A stretch of 64,000 nt of DNA from an uncultured Alphaproteobacteria bacterium (GCA_934277945.1 CAKQWA010000011.1:1-64000); one strand, 5' to 3'. Counted from the stretch's first letter, positions 35,689 through 44,666 are shown. Translations and numbers: made by a program. Notes: a model not told the origin generated them from the sequence alone.

Positions 35689-37398
35689 CTATTTGTCTTT
35701 CGTCTTGCGCTTTTTATCTCGGATTTTCTTTATTTTTCCGCCGATGCGCTCTTTAACGCCCTTGACGGCTTTCTTGGCGCTGTCCTTTTTGGTTTCCAGC
35801 GCCTGTTCGTAGGACGAGCAGACGTTTCTGATTTTCGTGCGCAGGAACACCAAGAAGCGTTTTTGCCGCCAACTCCGTTTCGCCAATTCGATCAGCGCCG
35901 CCGCCACCTGCTTTTTATTCGCGTCGCGGCTGACTTCGACCTTTGCCAGAAACAGCAGGGAAATGCCCGCGAAAACAATTGAAAACAAAAAGAAAAATCC
36001 CCAATAAGTGACGGTCATCGTTTTAAACGCCAGATTTTCGGACGCCGTTTTCCATTGCACGATGACGGACAATTCGATGTGTTTGAAGAAATCCGCCCAC
36101 AGACCGCCGATAATGGGGGCGAAGCCCGCGCTTAAAGCGTTCAGCGTGTTGCTTGCCGCCTGATACGTTCCCATTTTCGTTTTCGCGGGCGCAAGGCTCA
36201 ACGCCAGATTGTAGGTCGACACGTTCACGCCGGACGTCGCCACGCCCAGCAGGGCGTACACCAGAATCAGCATCGGCACGCTGACGAAATAATCGGCGCC
36301 CACGGGGATGCACAGCCACAAAAACACCGCGAGCATATACAGCGAGGCGGACAATCGCAAAACGGATTTGTAATTGAATTCTTTGGCGGTCGTTTCCCAC
36401 AGCGACATGAAGCAAAAGCCCGTGAACTGACTCAGCACGACCATGCCGATGACGAACACCAGCGGAAAGCCCATGACGTTCAGCAAAACCACGGCGAAGA
36501 ACGGAGAAATCAGGTTCACGCCGAAATTGAACAGGCAGAAGAAAATCATCAGTCGGCGGAAATTCAAATTTTTGAACGGTTCTTTGATTTTCAGGGAAAA
36601 TTTCTTCAAGTCGCGCCAGCGGTCTTTGATTTCCTGCCTGATTTCGTCGCCCAGATGATCCGCCGCCGCGTCGTCGTCCCTCGGCGCCATTTCCTTGTCC
36701 GTCACCCTGTACACGCAGTACATGGCGTACCCCGCCGCCAAGCCCGCCGCCAGATACAAAAGCGGATACGCCATGACGGGATTTTTCGGAAACACCCATT
36801 CGCCCGCGTCGACAATCAGCGCGCCGGCAAGATTGCACAAAATGACGGCGACGGTCATTTGCTTCAAGCGCGACACATAATACTTGCTATGCAGTCGCCA
36901 AGGCACATAATCGCGCATCCACGAATTCCACACGCACACGACGGAAGCGGCGCAGAAAAAGCGCAGGAACACGCACAAAAACAATCCCCAAGCGGTCGCT
37001 TCCGACGGTTTGAAGAACACGAAAGACGCCATCAGCAAAAGAAGCGGGAAATTGCACGCGCCGAAAAACAGCGTCAGAATTTTGCGCTTCCGGTATTTTT
37101 CAATCATGAACGTGACGGGCGTTTGCGCGACGTTCGCCAGAAAAGGCACCGCCGCCAGCAGACCGATGATCAGGTTGTTTGCGCCCAGCACCAAAGCGTA
37201 CGCCGTTAAAAAAGAGCCCGTCGTCCACGTCTGGATGATTTGCGAATAGCATCCCTCGCGCACGGCGTAGGTCATTTCGTCGCGGATAATCGCCACGGGG
37301 ATTTTCTTTTGCGGCGTCACGGCGTTGTGCCACGCGTCGCCGCATTTTTGCGAATAAGAGCGGAGCGAAGCCGCTATTTTTTGAAAAAATCCCCTCAA
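35689..37398 (-). CDS. Major facilitator superfamily protein with basic C-terminal tail
   Basis: The 569-aa protein has about 12 hydrophobic segments in two halves separated by a charged cytoplasmic loop (near residues 235-275). A roughly 75-residue Lys/Arg-rich C-terminal tail (KIRNVCSSYEQALETKKDS and onward) makes it longer than ordinary MFS carriers. The substrate is unknown. The start is TTG at 37398: AGGAGG lies exactly 6 nt upstream and overlaps the stop of the preceding gene, which supports coupling; the first ATG is 41 codons later and would remove conserved sequence. Confidence 0.82.
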   Translation of the reverse strand: MRGFFQKIAASLRSYSQKCGDAWHNAVTPQKKIPVAIIRDEMTYAVREGCYSQIIQTWTTGSFLTAYALVLGANNLIIGLLAAVPFLANVAQTPVTFMIEKYRKRKILTLFFGACNFPLLLLMASFVFFKPSEATAWGLFLCVFLRFFCAASVVCVWNSWMRDYVPWRLHSKYYVSRLKQMTVAVILCNLAGALIVDAGEWVFPKNPVMAYPLLYLAAGLAAGYAMYCVYRVTDKEMAPRDDDAAADHLGDEIRQEIKDRWRDLKKFSLKIKEPFKNLNFRRLMIFFCLFNFGVNLISPFFAVVLLNVMGFPLVFVIGMVVLSQFTGFCFMSLWETTAKEFNYKSVLRLSASLYMLAVFLWLCIPVGADYFVSVPMLILVYALLGVATSGVNVSTYNLALSLAPAKTKMGTYQAASNTLNALSAGFAPIIGGLWADFFKHIELSVIVQWKTASENLAFKTMTVTYWGFFFLFSIVFAGISLLFLAKVEVSRDANKKQVAAALIELAKRSWRQKRFLVFLRTKIRNVCSSYEQALETKKDSAKKAVKGVKERIGGKIKKIRDKKRKTKDK

Positions 37399-37408
37399 CG
37401 TCAGCCTC

Positions 37409-38041
37409 CTAGACGGACGGTTCGCCGTATTCGTTCGCGCCCGCGTCGCCTTTTTTCACCAGCAGATAGAAAGAGTACGCCGCCACGAAGACAAAGACCA
37501 GCGCCAGCGCCAGAATACCCGCGCCCGACGACGCGCCGCCCGAAGCCGCTACGACAATTCCCGCGTAAACGCCCAGAACGACGCCCGAAAACAACGGCGC
37601 GAACATCCACAATCCCGAATGGTTCGTGTCGTGACAGCGGCGAAAGCCCGCCGCCAGCATCGGAAAGAAAAACGCGATGGAGTACAGTCCGTACAGACTG
37701 CCGCTCGCGCCCGACGCGCCGTCAATCACGCCCAAAACGCAACAAATGATGAAATTGACAAGCACGATGCTCCAATACTCGCCGCGCGACGCTCTGCCGC
37801 TGAAACCGAAATAGCGTTTCCAGCAATTCGTATAGTGCTGAAAAATGCCCGTTTTTCGACCGGAGGGATTCTTTGCGCGCGCCGAAAATTCCGAAACGTT
37901 TCCGCCGTCGTCGAACGCGCGAGATTTTTCAATCACGTCCGAACCGTCAAGCAGTTTCTTTTTTTCCTGTTCAAATTCTTCCTGCGTTAAAATGCCTCTG
38001 TCGCGCAGAGCCGCCAGTTTTTCCAATTCGTCCGCTTTCAT
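37409..38041 (-). CDS. SHOCT-DUF805 membrane protein
   Basis: The 210-aa protein starts with a SHOCT-type helix pair (LEKLAALRDRGILTQEEFEQ) over residues 5-32. A DUF805 membrane domain follows, with WKRYFGFSGRASRGEYW and then GFRRCHDTNHSGLW, typical of DUF805. Four hydrophobic segments are visible. The family function is unknown. AAAGGGG lies 5 nt before the ATG. It is part of a three-gene minus-strand unit with the M23 lipoprotein (13 nt upstream) and the MFS gene (10 nt downstream). Confidence 0.87.
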   Translation of the reverse strand: MKADELEKLAALRDRGILTQEEFEQEKKKLLDGSDVIEKSRAFDDGGNVSEFSARAKNPSGRKTGIFQHYTNCWKRYFGFSGRASRGEYWSIVLVNFIICCVLGVIDGASGASGSLYGLYSIAFFFPMLAAGFRRCHDTNHSGLWMFAPLFSGVVLGVYAGIVVAASGGASSGAGILALALVFVFVAAYSFYLLVKKGDAGANEYGEPSV

Positions 38042-38054
38042 GAAAACCCCTTTC

Positions 38055-39029
38055 CTACAATGTCAAATAATCGCGCGGATTCACCGCTTTCGTGCCTTTG
38101 CGGATTTCAAAGTGCAGTTGCGGTTCGGTCGCGCTTCCCGTTTTGCCCGCTTTGGCGACAACCTCGCCGCGCTTGACCGTCTGCCCGCGTTTGACCAGCA
38201 AATCCCTGTTGTGCGCGTACGCCGTCACCCAGCCGTCCGCGTGCTTGATTAAAAGCAAATTGCCGAAGCCTTTCAATTCGTTGCCGGCATAGGCGACAAT
38301 GCCGTTTTCCGCCGCTTTGACGGGCGTGCCCGCCGCCACTTTGATGTTCATGCCGTCGTTGTGCCTGCCGCCCCCCGCCGTGCCGAATTCGGCGGTCACC
38401 CTGCCCTTGACGGGCCAAGCGAAGCGTCCGGCGGAACGCGACGGCGGCGTCGGCAGTTTTATCGCGCTTTTCGATTTCGCCGTTTTGCGCGGCTGTTTAT
38501 ACGCCGTTTTCTGCGCGCCGGACGTTTTTTTCGGCGACGGCGCGGCGGCGACCTTGTACGACGCGCGCACGACCGCCCCCGGAAGCGTCAAAATCTGCCC
38601 CTCGATAATGGCGTAGGGGAAATGAATGTTGTTCTGACGGGCCAGCGTGCTCATGTCCACGCCGTAACGCCTAGAAATGCTGTACACGGTGTCGCCCTTG
38701 ACGACCGTGTGCGTCGCGACGGGCGGCAGGCGCAGCCTCTGCCCCAAAGAAAGCGTGTACGGCGCGCTCAACCCGTTGATTTCAATCATGGCGCGAATGG
38801 GAACGCCGTATCTTCTGGACAGCGAATAAACGGTGTCGCCGCGTTTGACGATGACGCCGGTGTCGTCGTTTTTGACGGTTTTCGCCGTCGTCGCCGTCAC
38901 GGTGCGGCGGGAATTCGCGTAACTCGTCTGGCTTTTGATGCGCGCGTGGTACGCGGGCACGGAATAGCCGCACCCCGACAATATCGCCAGAGCCGCCAAA
39001 ACCGCCGTTCGTCCTTTAAAAAAGCGCAC
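38055..39029 (-). CDS. LysM/M23 lipoprotein (NlpD/EnvC-type murein hydrolase activator)
   Basis: The 324-aa lipoprotein has a lipobox LSGC near residue 20. Two LysM repeats follow (VKRGDTVYSLSRRYGVPI and VKGDTVYSISRRYGVDM), then a Lys/Pro-rich linker and a C-terminal M23 (LytM) domain with GGGRHNDGMNIKV, HADGWVTAYAHN and LHFEIRKG. The first zinc-binding His of an active M23 peptidase (HxGxD) reads HNDGMN, so the site looks degenerate, as in amidase activators NlpD/EnvC. I chose GTG at 39029 (AAAGGT 9 nt upstream); an upstream GTG at 39053 has no ribosome binding site. Confidence 0.85.
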   Translation of the reverse strand: MRFFKGRTAVLAALAILSGCGYSVPAYHARIKSQTSYANSRRTVTATTAKTVKNDDTGVIVKRGDTVYSLSRRYGVPIRAMIEINGLSAPYTLSLGQRLRLPPVATHTVVKGDTVYSISRRYGVDMSTLARQNNIHFPYAIIEGQILTLPGAVVRASYKVAAAPSPKKTSGAQKTAYKQPRKTAKSKSAIKLPTPPSRSAGRFAWPVKGRVTAEFGTAGGGRHNDGMNIKVAAGTPVKAAENGIVAYAGNELKGFGNLLLIKHADGWVTAYAHNRDLLVKRGQTVKRGEVVAKAGKTGSATEPQLHFEIRKGTKAVNPRDYLTL

Positions 39030-39141
39030 TTTGCCACAACCTTTCGTCAACACGGATACATTGTAAATAAATTACACGCGGATTTCATTATAAAAAGTTA
39101 AAAAATCACGGCTTTTTTTGCCGTTTTTATCGAAAAAATCT

Positions 39142-39169
39142 TTGTTTTTCCGTCCAAATACGCTATACT
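39142..39169 (+). promoter_or_regulatory. Promoter of pepN
   Basis: TTGTTT (39142-39147), 16 nt and TATACT (39164-39169) lie 33 nt before the pepN start. Confidence 0.55.
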
Positions 39170-39202
39170 GTGCGCGAATTTTTGAATGAAAGGCTTTTTT
39201 CA

Positions 39203-41974
39203 ATGTCCGACAACACGCCCAAAACGGTTTATGCGAAAGATTACAAACGCCCCGATTACCAGATCGACCACGTCGACATGACGTTTGAACTGGACTCCGA
39301 AAACACGAAAGCGACCGCCGAAATGCAGGTTCGCCGCGAAAACGGCGTCGCGGACGGCACTCCCATGTGGCTGGACGGCGACGAATTAACGCTGGCGGGG
39401 CTGGAAATCAACGGCAAGCCCGTTGACGAAAAGGATTACGTCCTGTCCGAAGAAGGCTTGATGCTGCTTAATCCGCCGAAAGATTTCACGCTGACCGTGC
39501 GCACGGATTTGAACCCGAAAGCCAACACGAAATTGCAGGGATTGTACGAATCCGACGGCATTTTGTGCACGAAATGCGAAACGCACGGCTTCCGCCGTAT
39601 CACGTTCTTCCCCGACCGCCCCGACGTCATGCCGACGTGGCGCACGACGCTGATTTCCGACAAGGAAAAACAGCCCGTTCTGGTGTCCAACGGCAACAAG
39701 GAATCCGTCGAGGAACTGCCCGACGGCAGACAAAAGCAGGTCTTTTTCGACCCCGTGCCGAAAGCGTGCTATCTGTACGCGGTCGTCGCCGGCAAACTCG
39801 ATCAGCGGCAGGATCATTTCGTGACGCGTTCGGGGCGCGACGTGCAGTTGAACGTCTTTGTCGAAAAAGGCAAGGGCGACATGAGCGGCTACGCGATCGA
39901 ATCTTTGAAAAAGGCGATGAAGTGGGACGAAGACACGTTCGGACGCGAATACGACCACGACGTGTTCAACATTGTCGCCGTGTCGAACTTCAATTCGGGC
40001 GCGTGCGAAAACACGTCCCTGAACATCTTTAACGACAAGTACGTTCTGGTCGACGACAAGCGCGCGACGGACGCGGATTACGCCAGCGTCGAAAGCGTCG
40101 TCGGACACGAATACTTTCACAACTGGTCGGGCAACCGCGTGACCCTGCGCGACTGGTTCGATTTGACGCTGAAAGAAGGCTTGACCGTGTATCGCGATCA
40201 GGAATTTTCCTCCGATATGCGTTCGCGCGCCGTCAAGCGCATTGAAGACGCCGCCTCCCTGCGCGCCGGACAGTTCACGCAGGACGCGAGCCCTCTGGCG
40301 CACCCGATCCGTCCCGATTCCTATATTTCCGTGCGTTCCTTGTACACGGGCACCGTCTATAACAAGGGTGCGGAAGTCATTCGCATGATGGAGCGCATGG
40401 CGGGAAAGGAAGCCTTCCGCAAGGGCATGGATTTGTATTTCGAGCGCAACGACGGCAAAGCCGTGACCTGTCACGATTTCGTTCAGGCGATTTCCGACGG
40501 GACGGGACTGGATTTGCGCCAGTTTGAAAACACTTGGTATCATCAAGCCGGCACGCCGCAGGTCGACGCGAAAGGCGTGTACGATCCCGAAAAGAAAACG
40601 TACACTCTGACGCTTGCCCAGCACACGCCCGCCACCCCCGGACAGCCGATTAAAAAGCCGTTCGTCATTCCTTTGGAAACGGGATTGCTGGACAAAAACG
40701 GCAATGATATGCCCCTGCACGTCCAAGGGCAAAAAGACGCCGGAGAAACGTCCAAAGTGCTGGTGATGAACAAGCCCGAACAGACGTTCGTGTTTGAAAA
40801 CGTCCCCGAAGAACCCGTGTTGTCGTGCAACCGCGGCTTTACCGCGCCGATTCACTTCAAAGCCGACTACACGCCCGAACAGCGCGGCTTGCTGATGGCG
40901 AAAGATTCCGATTTGTTCAACCGCTGGGACGCGGGACAGCAATTCGCGACCGACATCATGCTGGACATGGTCAAAGACATTCAGGCGGGCAAAACGCCCG
41001 TCGTGCCCAAGCCGTTCACGGAAGCCCTGCGCGGCTATCTGAACGACGAAAATCTGGACAAGGCGTTCATCGCCAAAGCGTTCGCCGTGCCGACGGAGCG
41101 CGCGGTCGCGGAACGCATGGACACGGTTGACGTCGACGCGATTCATCAGGCGCGCGGACTGTTGCGCAAACAAATCGCGACCGAACTGCGCGACGAACTG
41201 GCGCGCACCTACGCCGACAACGAAGTCAAGGGCGTTTACGTCCCCGACGCGCAGGATTCCGGCAAGCGCGCGGTGCGCAACATGGCGTTGGGCTATTTGA
41301 GCATTGACGACGATTCCCTTGCGCTCAAACAATACTACAACGCGGCGCAGATGACGGACAAAGACGCCGCCGTGCGCTGTTTCGCTGGCAAAAACACGCC
41401 CGAAGCGAAAGCCGTGATGGACGATTTCTATCAGACGTTCAAAAAGGATTCGCTGGTTGTCGACAAATGGCTGACCATGCAGGCGACGGCGGCTTCGCCC
41501 GACACGCTGGACACGGTCAAAAAATTGATGACGCACGAAAGTTTCTCGATGACGAATCCGAACAAGGTGCGCGCGCTGATCGGCGCGTTCGCCGCCAATC
41601 CGACGGTGTTCCACGCCAAAGACGGTTCCGGATACGACTTCATCGCCGAACAGACGATCGCGGTCGACAAAATCAATCCGCAAGTCGCGGCGAATCTGCC
41701 CGTTGCTCTGGGTTCGTGGAAAAAGTACGACCCCGAACGTCAGGCGATGATGAAAGCGGCTTTGGAAAAAATCATCAACACGCCGAATCTGTCGCCGAAC
41801 ACCTATGAAATCGTGTCGAAATCGCTGGGAATCGAAAAAAAGCCCGACGTGTCGAAAGCGCGCGCTTTCCGCTCGGCGAAAGATACGCGGACGTTCAAAA
41901 GCGGCGCGAACGCGGGACAGGCTCCCGTCAACGCCGCCGTTATGAAAAAGGCGTTAAGCGCAAAAGGACGTTGA
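39203..41974 (+). CDS. pepN: Aminopeptidase N (M1 family)
   Basis: The 923-aa zinc aminopeptidase removes N-terminal residues from cytoplasmic peptides. The zinc site is HEYFHNWSGNRVT near residue 302, with the distal Glu in LKEGLTVYRDQEFSSD. The substrate-binding GAMEN motif reads GACEN. The C-terminal helical domain matches the PepN (alanyl aminopeptidase) type of Proteobacteria, and the length fits. The ATG at 39203 begins MSDNTPKTVYAKDYKRPDY, the family N-terminus; AAAGGC lies upstream. The next ORF starts two bases after its stop. Confidence 0.95.
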   Translation: MSDNTPKTVYAKDYKRPDYQIDHVDMTFELDSENTKATAEMQVRRENGVADGTPMWLDGDELTLAGLEINGKPVDEKDYVLSEEGLMLLNPPKDFTLTVRTDLNPKANTKLQGLYESDGILCTKCETHGFRRITFFPDRPDVMPTWRTTLISDKEKQPVLVSNGNKESVEELPDGRQKQVFFDPVPKACYLYAVVAGKLDQRQDHFVTRSGRDVQLNVFVEKGKGDMSGYAIESLKKAMKWDEDTFGREYDHDVFNIVAVSNFNSGACENTSLNIFNDKYVLVDDKRATDADYASVESVVGHEYFHNWSGNRVTLRDWFDLTLKEGLTVYRDQEFSSDMRSRAVKRIEDAASLRAGQFTQDASPLAHPIRPDSYISVRSLYTGTVYNKGAEVIRMMERMAGKEAFRKGMDLYFERNDGKAVTCHDFVQAISDGTGLDLRQFENTWYHQAGTPQVDAKGVYDPEKKTYTLTLAQHTPATPGQPIKKPFVIPLETGLLDKNGNDMPLHVQGQKDAGETSKVLVMNKPEQTFVFENVPEEPVLSCNRGFTAPIHFKADYTPEQRGLLMAKDSDLFNRWDAGQQFATDIMLDMVKDIQAGKTPVVPKPFTEALRGYLNDENLDKAFIAKAFAVPTERAVAERMDTVDVDAIHQARGLLRKQIATELRDELARTYADNEVKGVYVPDAQDSGKRAVRNMALGYLSIDDDSLALKQYYNAAQMTDKDAAVRCFAGKNTPEAKAVMDDFYQTFKKDSLVVDKWLTMQATAASPDTLDTVKKLMTHESFSMTNPNKVRALIGAFAANPTVFHAKDGSGYDFIAEQTIAVDKINPQVAANLPVALGSWKKYDPERQAMMKAALEKIINTPNLSPNTYEIVSKSLGIEKKPDVSKARAFRSAKDTRTFKSGANAGQAPVNAAVMKKALSAKGR

Positions 41975-41975
41975 A

Positions 41976-42500
41976 TTGACGAAAAGCACTGCTTTCCTGC
42001 TGTGTTTGGCTTGTCTGATCTTCGGATTCGTTTCGGGGCAGAACTCCATGACGGACGAAAAACCCGAAACGAACGCCGTCGCTTACGAAACGCTGCTGAC
42101 GGATATGACGTCGGACGGACGGCGGATCATGCTGGACATGAAAGACGACCTTTTGCGTTCGGAAAGCCCGCTGATTGCGGACGCTTTTTTCGCCCAGACG
42201 CGCGCCTTGCGCCTGATGACGCAGACAATCCCCGACAAAGCCGCCGCGCACCATTCCCTGCGCGAATTTCGGGCTTCTTTGGACAAGGTGCGCCGTCACG
42301 CCGACGCCGCCCTGCTGGACGCGCTTGAAAAAATGCCGGCGACCGACCGCGACGTGTATTTAAAGCATCACTTGAAAAACAAAAAGTACCTGATGAACAT
42401 GCTGATCGTCCAGCCGCTGATGACGGACGTCAAAACCGTGAAAAAGGACGATCCGCGCCCGCGCGACCAAATTTTGCAATCCACAAAAATTTTCGATTGA
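41976..42500 (+). CDS. Small exported protein of unknown function
   Basis: The 174-aa protein has an N-terminal hydrophobic segment (residues 5-20, then SGQ) that looks like a signal peptide or anchor. A helical, Lys/Asp-rich body follows, including DKVRRHADAALLDALEKMPATDRD. It resembles periplasmic helical proteins of the metal-sensor (CpxP/Spy-like) type in size and composition, but no LTxxQ motif is present, so no function is assigned. The start is TTG at 41976 with AAGGA 7 nt upstream, inside the end of pepN; translational coupling is likely. Confidence 0.7.
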   Translation: MTKSTAFLLCLACLIFGFVSGQNSMTDEKPETNAVAYETLLTDMTSDGRRIMLDMKDDLLRSESPLIADAFFAQTRALRLMTQTIPDKAAAHHSLREFRASLDKVRRHADAALLDALEKMPATDRDVYLKHHLKNKKYLMNMLIVQPLMTDVKTVKKDDPRPRDQILQSTKIFD

Positions 42501-42510
42501 AAAAACGCGC

Positions 42511-42550
42511 AAAAAAAAACGGGCGGCTTTTGCAAGTCCCCGTTTTTTTT
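42511..42550. terminator. Bidirectional terminator between convergent genes
   Basis: The arms AAAAAAAACGGG and CCCGTTTTTTTT (12 bp) have a 15-nt loop. Each strand ends in eight or more T residues, serving the exported-protein gene (+) and the NrdD-like gene (-). Confidence 0.85.
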
Positions 42551-42574
42551 GAAACCGCTTTACGAAAAAGCGCG

Positions 42575-42769
42575 TTATTCCGCGGCGATGTCCATCGTGT
42601 TGACGTGCACCATCGCAATTTTTTCCTTAAAGCAAACCCTTTCGGCGTATTCGGATTTTTTGCCGATGTTAAAGGCGGAAACGGGACGGAAATATCCCAT
42701 GACACGCGTCCAAACCTCGCACGGTTGACGTTCTTCATCGGACAGCGTGATAGTCGTATTGTTTTCCAT
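42575..42769 (-). CDS. NrdD C-terminal-like mini-protein
   Basis: The 64-aa protein carries EVWTRVMGYFRPVSAFNIGKK, then SEYAERVCF, close to the C-terminal end of anaerobic ribonucleotide reductase NrdD (the xRVxGYxRPVSxxNxGKxxE segment). The full NrdD is about 700 aa, so this is a stand-alone copy of its tail. The paired CxxC zinc-site cysteines of NrdD are mostly missing (only C17 and one later Cys remain). It has its own ribosome binding site (GGAG 6 nt before the ATG at 42769) and terminator, so it is likely a real small gene, not debris. It may aid or mimic NrdD (inference); no full nrdD lies in the window. Confidence 0.7.
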   Translation of the reverse strand: MENNTTITLSDEERQPCEVWTRVMGYFRPVSAFNIGKKSEYAERVCFKEKIAMVHVNTMDIAAE

Positions 42770-43026
42770 TTCAAACTCCAAAAGCGTTATCAGAACAGGT
42801 TCAGAAAAGCAAAGACGGGGACGTTTGACAAGCCCTAAAATTTTATTTTTTGTCTTGACAGCCGCAACGCGTTGAAACCGCTTGCTTTGTTTTTTTCATA
42901 AACTTTCGTTAATAAAAAAGGTGTTGACAGCACGCGATTTTAACTTTTTCGACTGACTCCGCGGATTGACTGAAAAACGCCGCACGGACGCTCCGATTCT
43001 GTTTTTCGCGCGTGAAAAGAATCGGC

Positions 43027-43764
43027 TCACAGTCCCTTGTCGAGTCTGACAAACGCGTTCAGCGCGGTCAAAATCTCGTTGCGTTCGCCCGAAGCCGTTT
43101 TGCTTTCTCCGCCGGCGTAATCGGACACGCCGCTTGCCGAATCCGCGCCCGATTCGACGACGTTGTTCAATATGGAAGCCGCGCGCACGCCGCGCAAACG
43201 CCCGACGACGAACACCGCCGCCGTTTCCATGTCCGCGCCCAGCACGCCCTTTTTCGCCCAGAATTGCTTTTGTTCCTCGTTGTCGTCGATGTAAAAACTT
43301 TCATGGCTGTGCGCTAAGCCGACATGATGCGCGTATCCGCCCTCTTTCGCGCTCTGCACGCACGCGGTCAGCAAATCGAAATCCGCGACCGCCGGATAGC
43401 GCGCGTCGACATACGCCTGCGACGCGCCGTCGTCACGCACCGCCGCCGACACGATAATCAAATCGCCCAGACGGATTCCTTTTTGCATCGCGCCGCACGA
43501 GCCGATGCGAATCATCGCCTTGACACCGATGCGGGACAATTCTTCGACGGCGATTGAAGCCGACGAACCGCCGATGCCCGTCGACATCGCCAGCACGCCG
43601 ACGCCTTTGTACGTCCCCGCAATACTGCGAAATTCGCGGTTGTACGCCAGTTCCCTGACATTTTCCAAATGCGGCGCAATGCGGTCGAGCCGCGCCGGAT
43701 CTCCGGGGAGCAGAGCGTATTTGACATTGACGGATTCGTCCAAGCGGATATGAGGCTGCAACAT
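43027..43764 (-). CDS. Nucleoside phosphorylase (PNP/uridine phosphorylase family)
   Basis: The 245-aa protein matches the PNP_UDP_1 family: phosphate-site phrases YALLPGDPARLDRIA and VLAMSTGIGGSSASIAVEEL, GSCGAMQKGIRLGDLIIVSAAVRDDG, and the nucleoside-site GVLGADMETAAVFVVGRLRG. It probably cleaves uridine or purine nucleosides with phosphate in salvage; specificity cannot be fixed by eye. AAGGAGA lies 5 nt before the ATG. A hairpin (CCGATTCT/AGAATCGG) lies just past the stop, without a T tail. Confidence 0.88.
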   Translation of the reverse strand: MLQPHIRLDESVNVKYALLPGDPARLDRIAPHLENVRELAYNREFRSIAGTYKGVGVLAMSTGIGGSSASIAVEELSRIGVKAMIRIGSCGAMQKGIRLGDLIIVSAAVRDDGASQAYVDARYPAVADFDLLTACVQSAKEGGYAHHVGLAHSHESFYIDDNEEQKQFWAKKGVLGADMETAAVFVVGRLRGVRAASILNNVVESGADSASGVSDYAGGESKTASGERNEILTALNAFVRLDKGL

Positions 43765-43790
43765 GATTTTCTCCTTAAAAATTTTTTTTC

Positions 43791-43818
43791 ATCTTAGCAC
43801 GGATGAAAAAATTGTCAT
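43791..43818 (-). promoter_or_regulatory. Promoter of the nucleoside phosphorylase gene
   Basis: On the minus strand ATGACA (43818-43813), 16 nt and TAAGAT (43796-43791) lie about 27 nt before the start. Confidence 0.55.
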
Positions 43819-44222
43819 GCGCAATCTCGCGCGCGGACGCGTTACCGGAAGAATTATCGCGCACAACAGCATCCCGCTTCCCCGGAATGTCAGGAACGCG
43901 CCCGCCGCCGTCCGTTTAAGCCGCATCGTCCCCGCCCGTTCGCATCGCGCATCCGCGATGCAATCAGCAGAAGCGAAATTGCATCGCCGCGCAAAAGCCC
44001 TTGTTTGTGCGGACTCTCCCGCCCGTTCTGAAAATCGCCCCACCGCCGTCCGCCCCTCATCTTCGGAAAAGCACCGTATGCTCTCGGAAATACCACGTTT
44101 TCGCTCCGAACATCCGAAACGCCCCGCTTCGCCCGAAGCCTCGCACATTCTTTCGCAACCTCCTCTTTCGCTCCGAATATCGCGCCTTTCAAAAAAAATC
44201 GACCCGTGCAATCATAAAGTGC
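43819..44222. other. Gene-free stretch of about 400 nt
   Basis: Long frames exist on both strands here, but they overlap each other, lack ribosome binding sites and encode low-complexity Arg/Ser/Ala-rich strings. The strand composition is lopsided (C/T-rich on plus). Short phrases such as TTTCGCTCCGAA recur. I see no RNA gene; it may be decayed coding sequence. Confidence 0.5.
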
Positions 44223-44272
44223 TTGCTTTTTTAAATTCACCCCGCTATAAACAAGATTAAGAATAATTCTTA
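44223..44272 (+). promoter_or_regulatory. Promoter and palindromic operator of the perR-like gene
   Basis: TTGCTT (44223-44228), 17 nt and TATAAA (44246-44251) are followed by the perfect 15-bp palindrome TAAGAATAATTCTTA (44258-44272) at the expected transcription start. The sequence resembles PerR/Fur-type boxes. The core TTATTCTTA recurs on the minus strand inside the irr promoter at 57 kb. Autoregulation of the Fur-family gene and control of rubrerythrin are inferred. Confidence 0.65.
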
Positions 44273-44285
44273 TTATTGAAATGCA

Positions 44286-44666
44286 ATGACGAAACAAAGA
44301 CGGCTGATCAAACAAATCATTGAGTATTCCGGCGAGCACATGACGGCGGAACAGATTTTTTTGACGGCAAAACAGAAAATGCCCTGCATCGCCGTCGGGA
44401 CGGTGTATCGCAATCTGGGGCAGATGGTCGCCGAGGGAGACATTCGCAAAGTCGCCGTATCCGACGGTCCCGACCGGTACGACAAAACCCTGCGCCCGCA
44501 TCATCACGCCGAATGTGTGCGCTGTCACAAAGTTTTCGATATCGAGCAGGCGGACGGTCTGGCCCTGCCCGATGTCATCAACGGTTCGCTTCGCGTGCTG
44601 GGCGTCGATTTGATCGTGCGCTGCGTGTGCGAAGAATGTGCCGAAAAACACTCACAACATAATTAA
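44286..44666 (+). CDS. Fur-family regulator, PerR-like
   Basis: The 126-aa Fur-family repressor has the winged-helix phrase AVGTVYRNLGQMVAEGDIRKV, the metal-sensing RPHHHAECVRCHKVFDI, and a C-terminal CVCEEC; two CxxC pairs (CVRC, CEEC) form a structural zinc site. The direct neighbour rubrerythrin (11 nt downstream) points to peroxide sensing (PerR) rather than iron uptake control. A separate Irr is encoded at 56.7 kb. The ATG at 44286 lacks a strong ribosome binding site and lies just past its own palindromic operator. Confidence 0.88.
   Translation: MTKQRRLIKQIIEYSGEHMTAEQIFLTAKQKMPCIAVGTVYRNLGQMVAEGDIRKVAVSDGPDRYDKTLRPHHHAECVRCHKVFDIEQADGLALPDVINGSLRVLGVDLIVRCVCEECAEKHSQHN

Noticed and set aside
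39051..39053. GTG at 39053 as the start of the LysM/M23 lipoprotein
   Set aside because: It has no ribosome binding site; the GTG at 39029 has AAAGGT upstream and gives a standard lipoprotein signal peptide.
43890..44651. A 253-codon minus-strand frame across the gap and the perR-like gene
   Set aside because: It covers a well-supported Fur-family gene in antisense and encodes an unstructured Arg/Gly-rich product in the rest.
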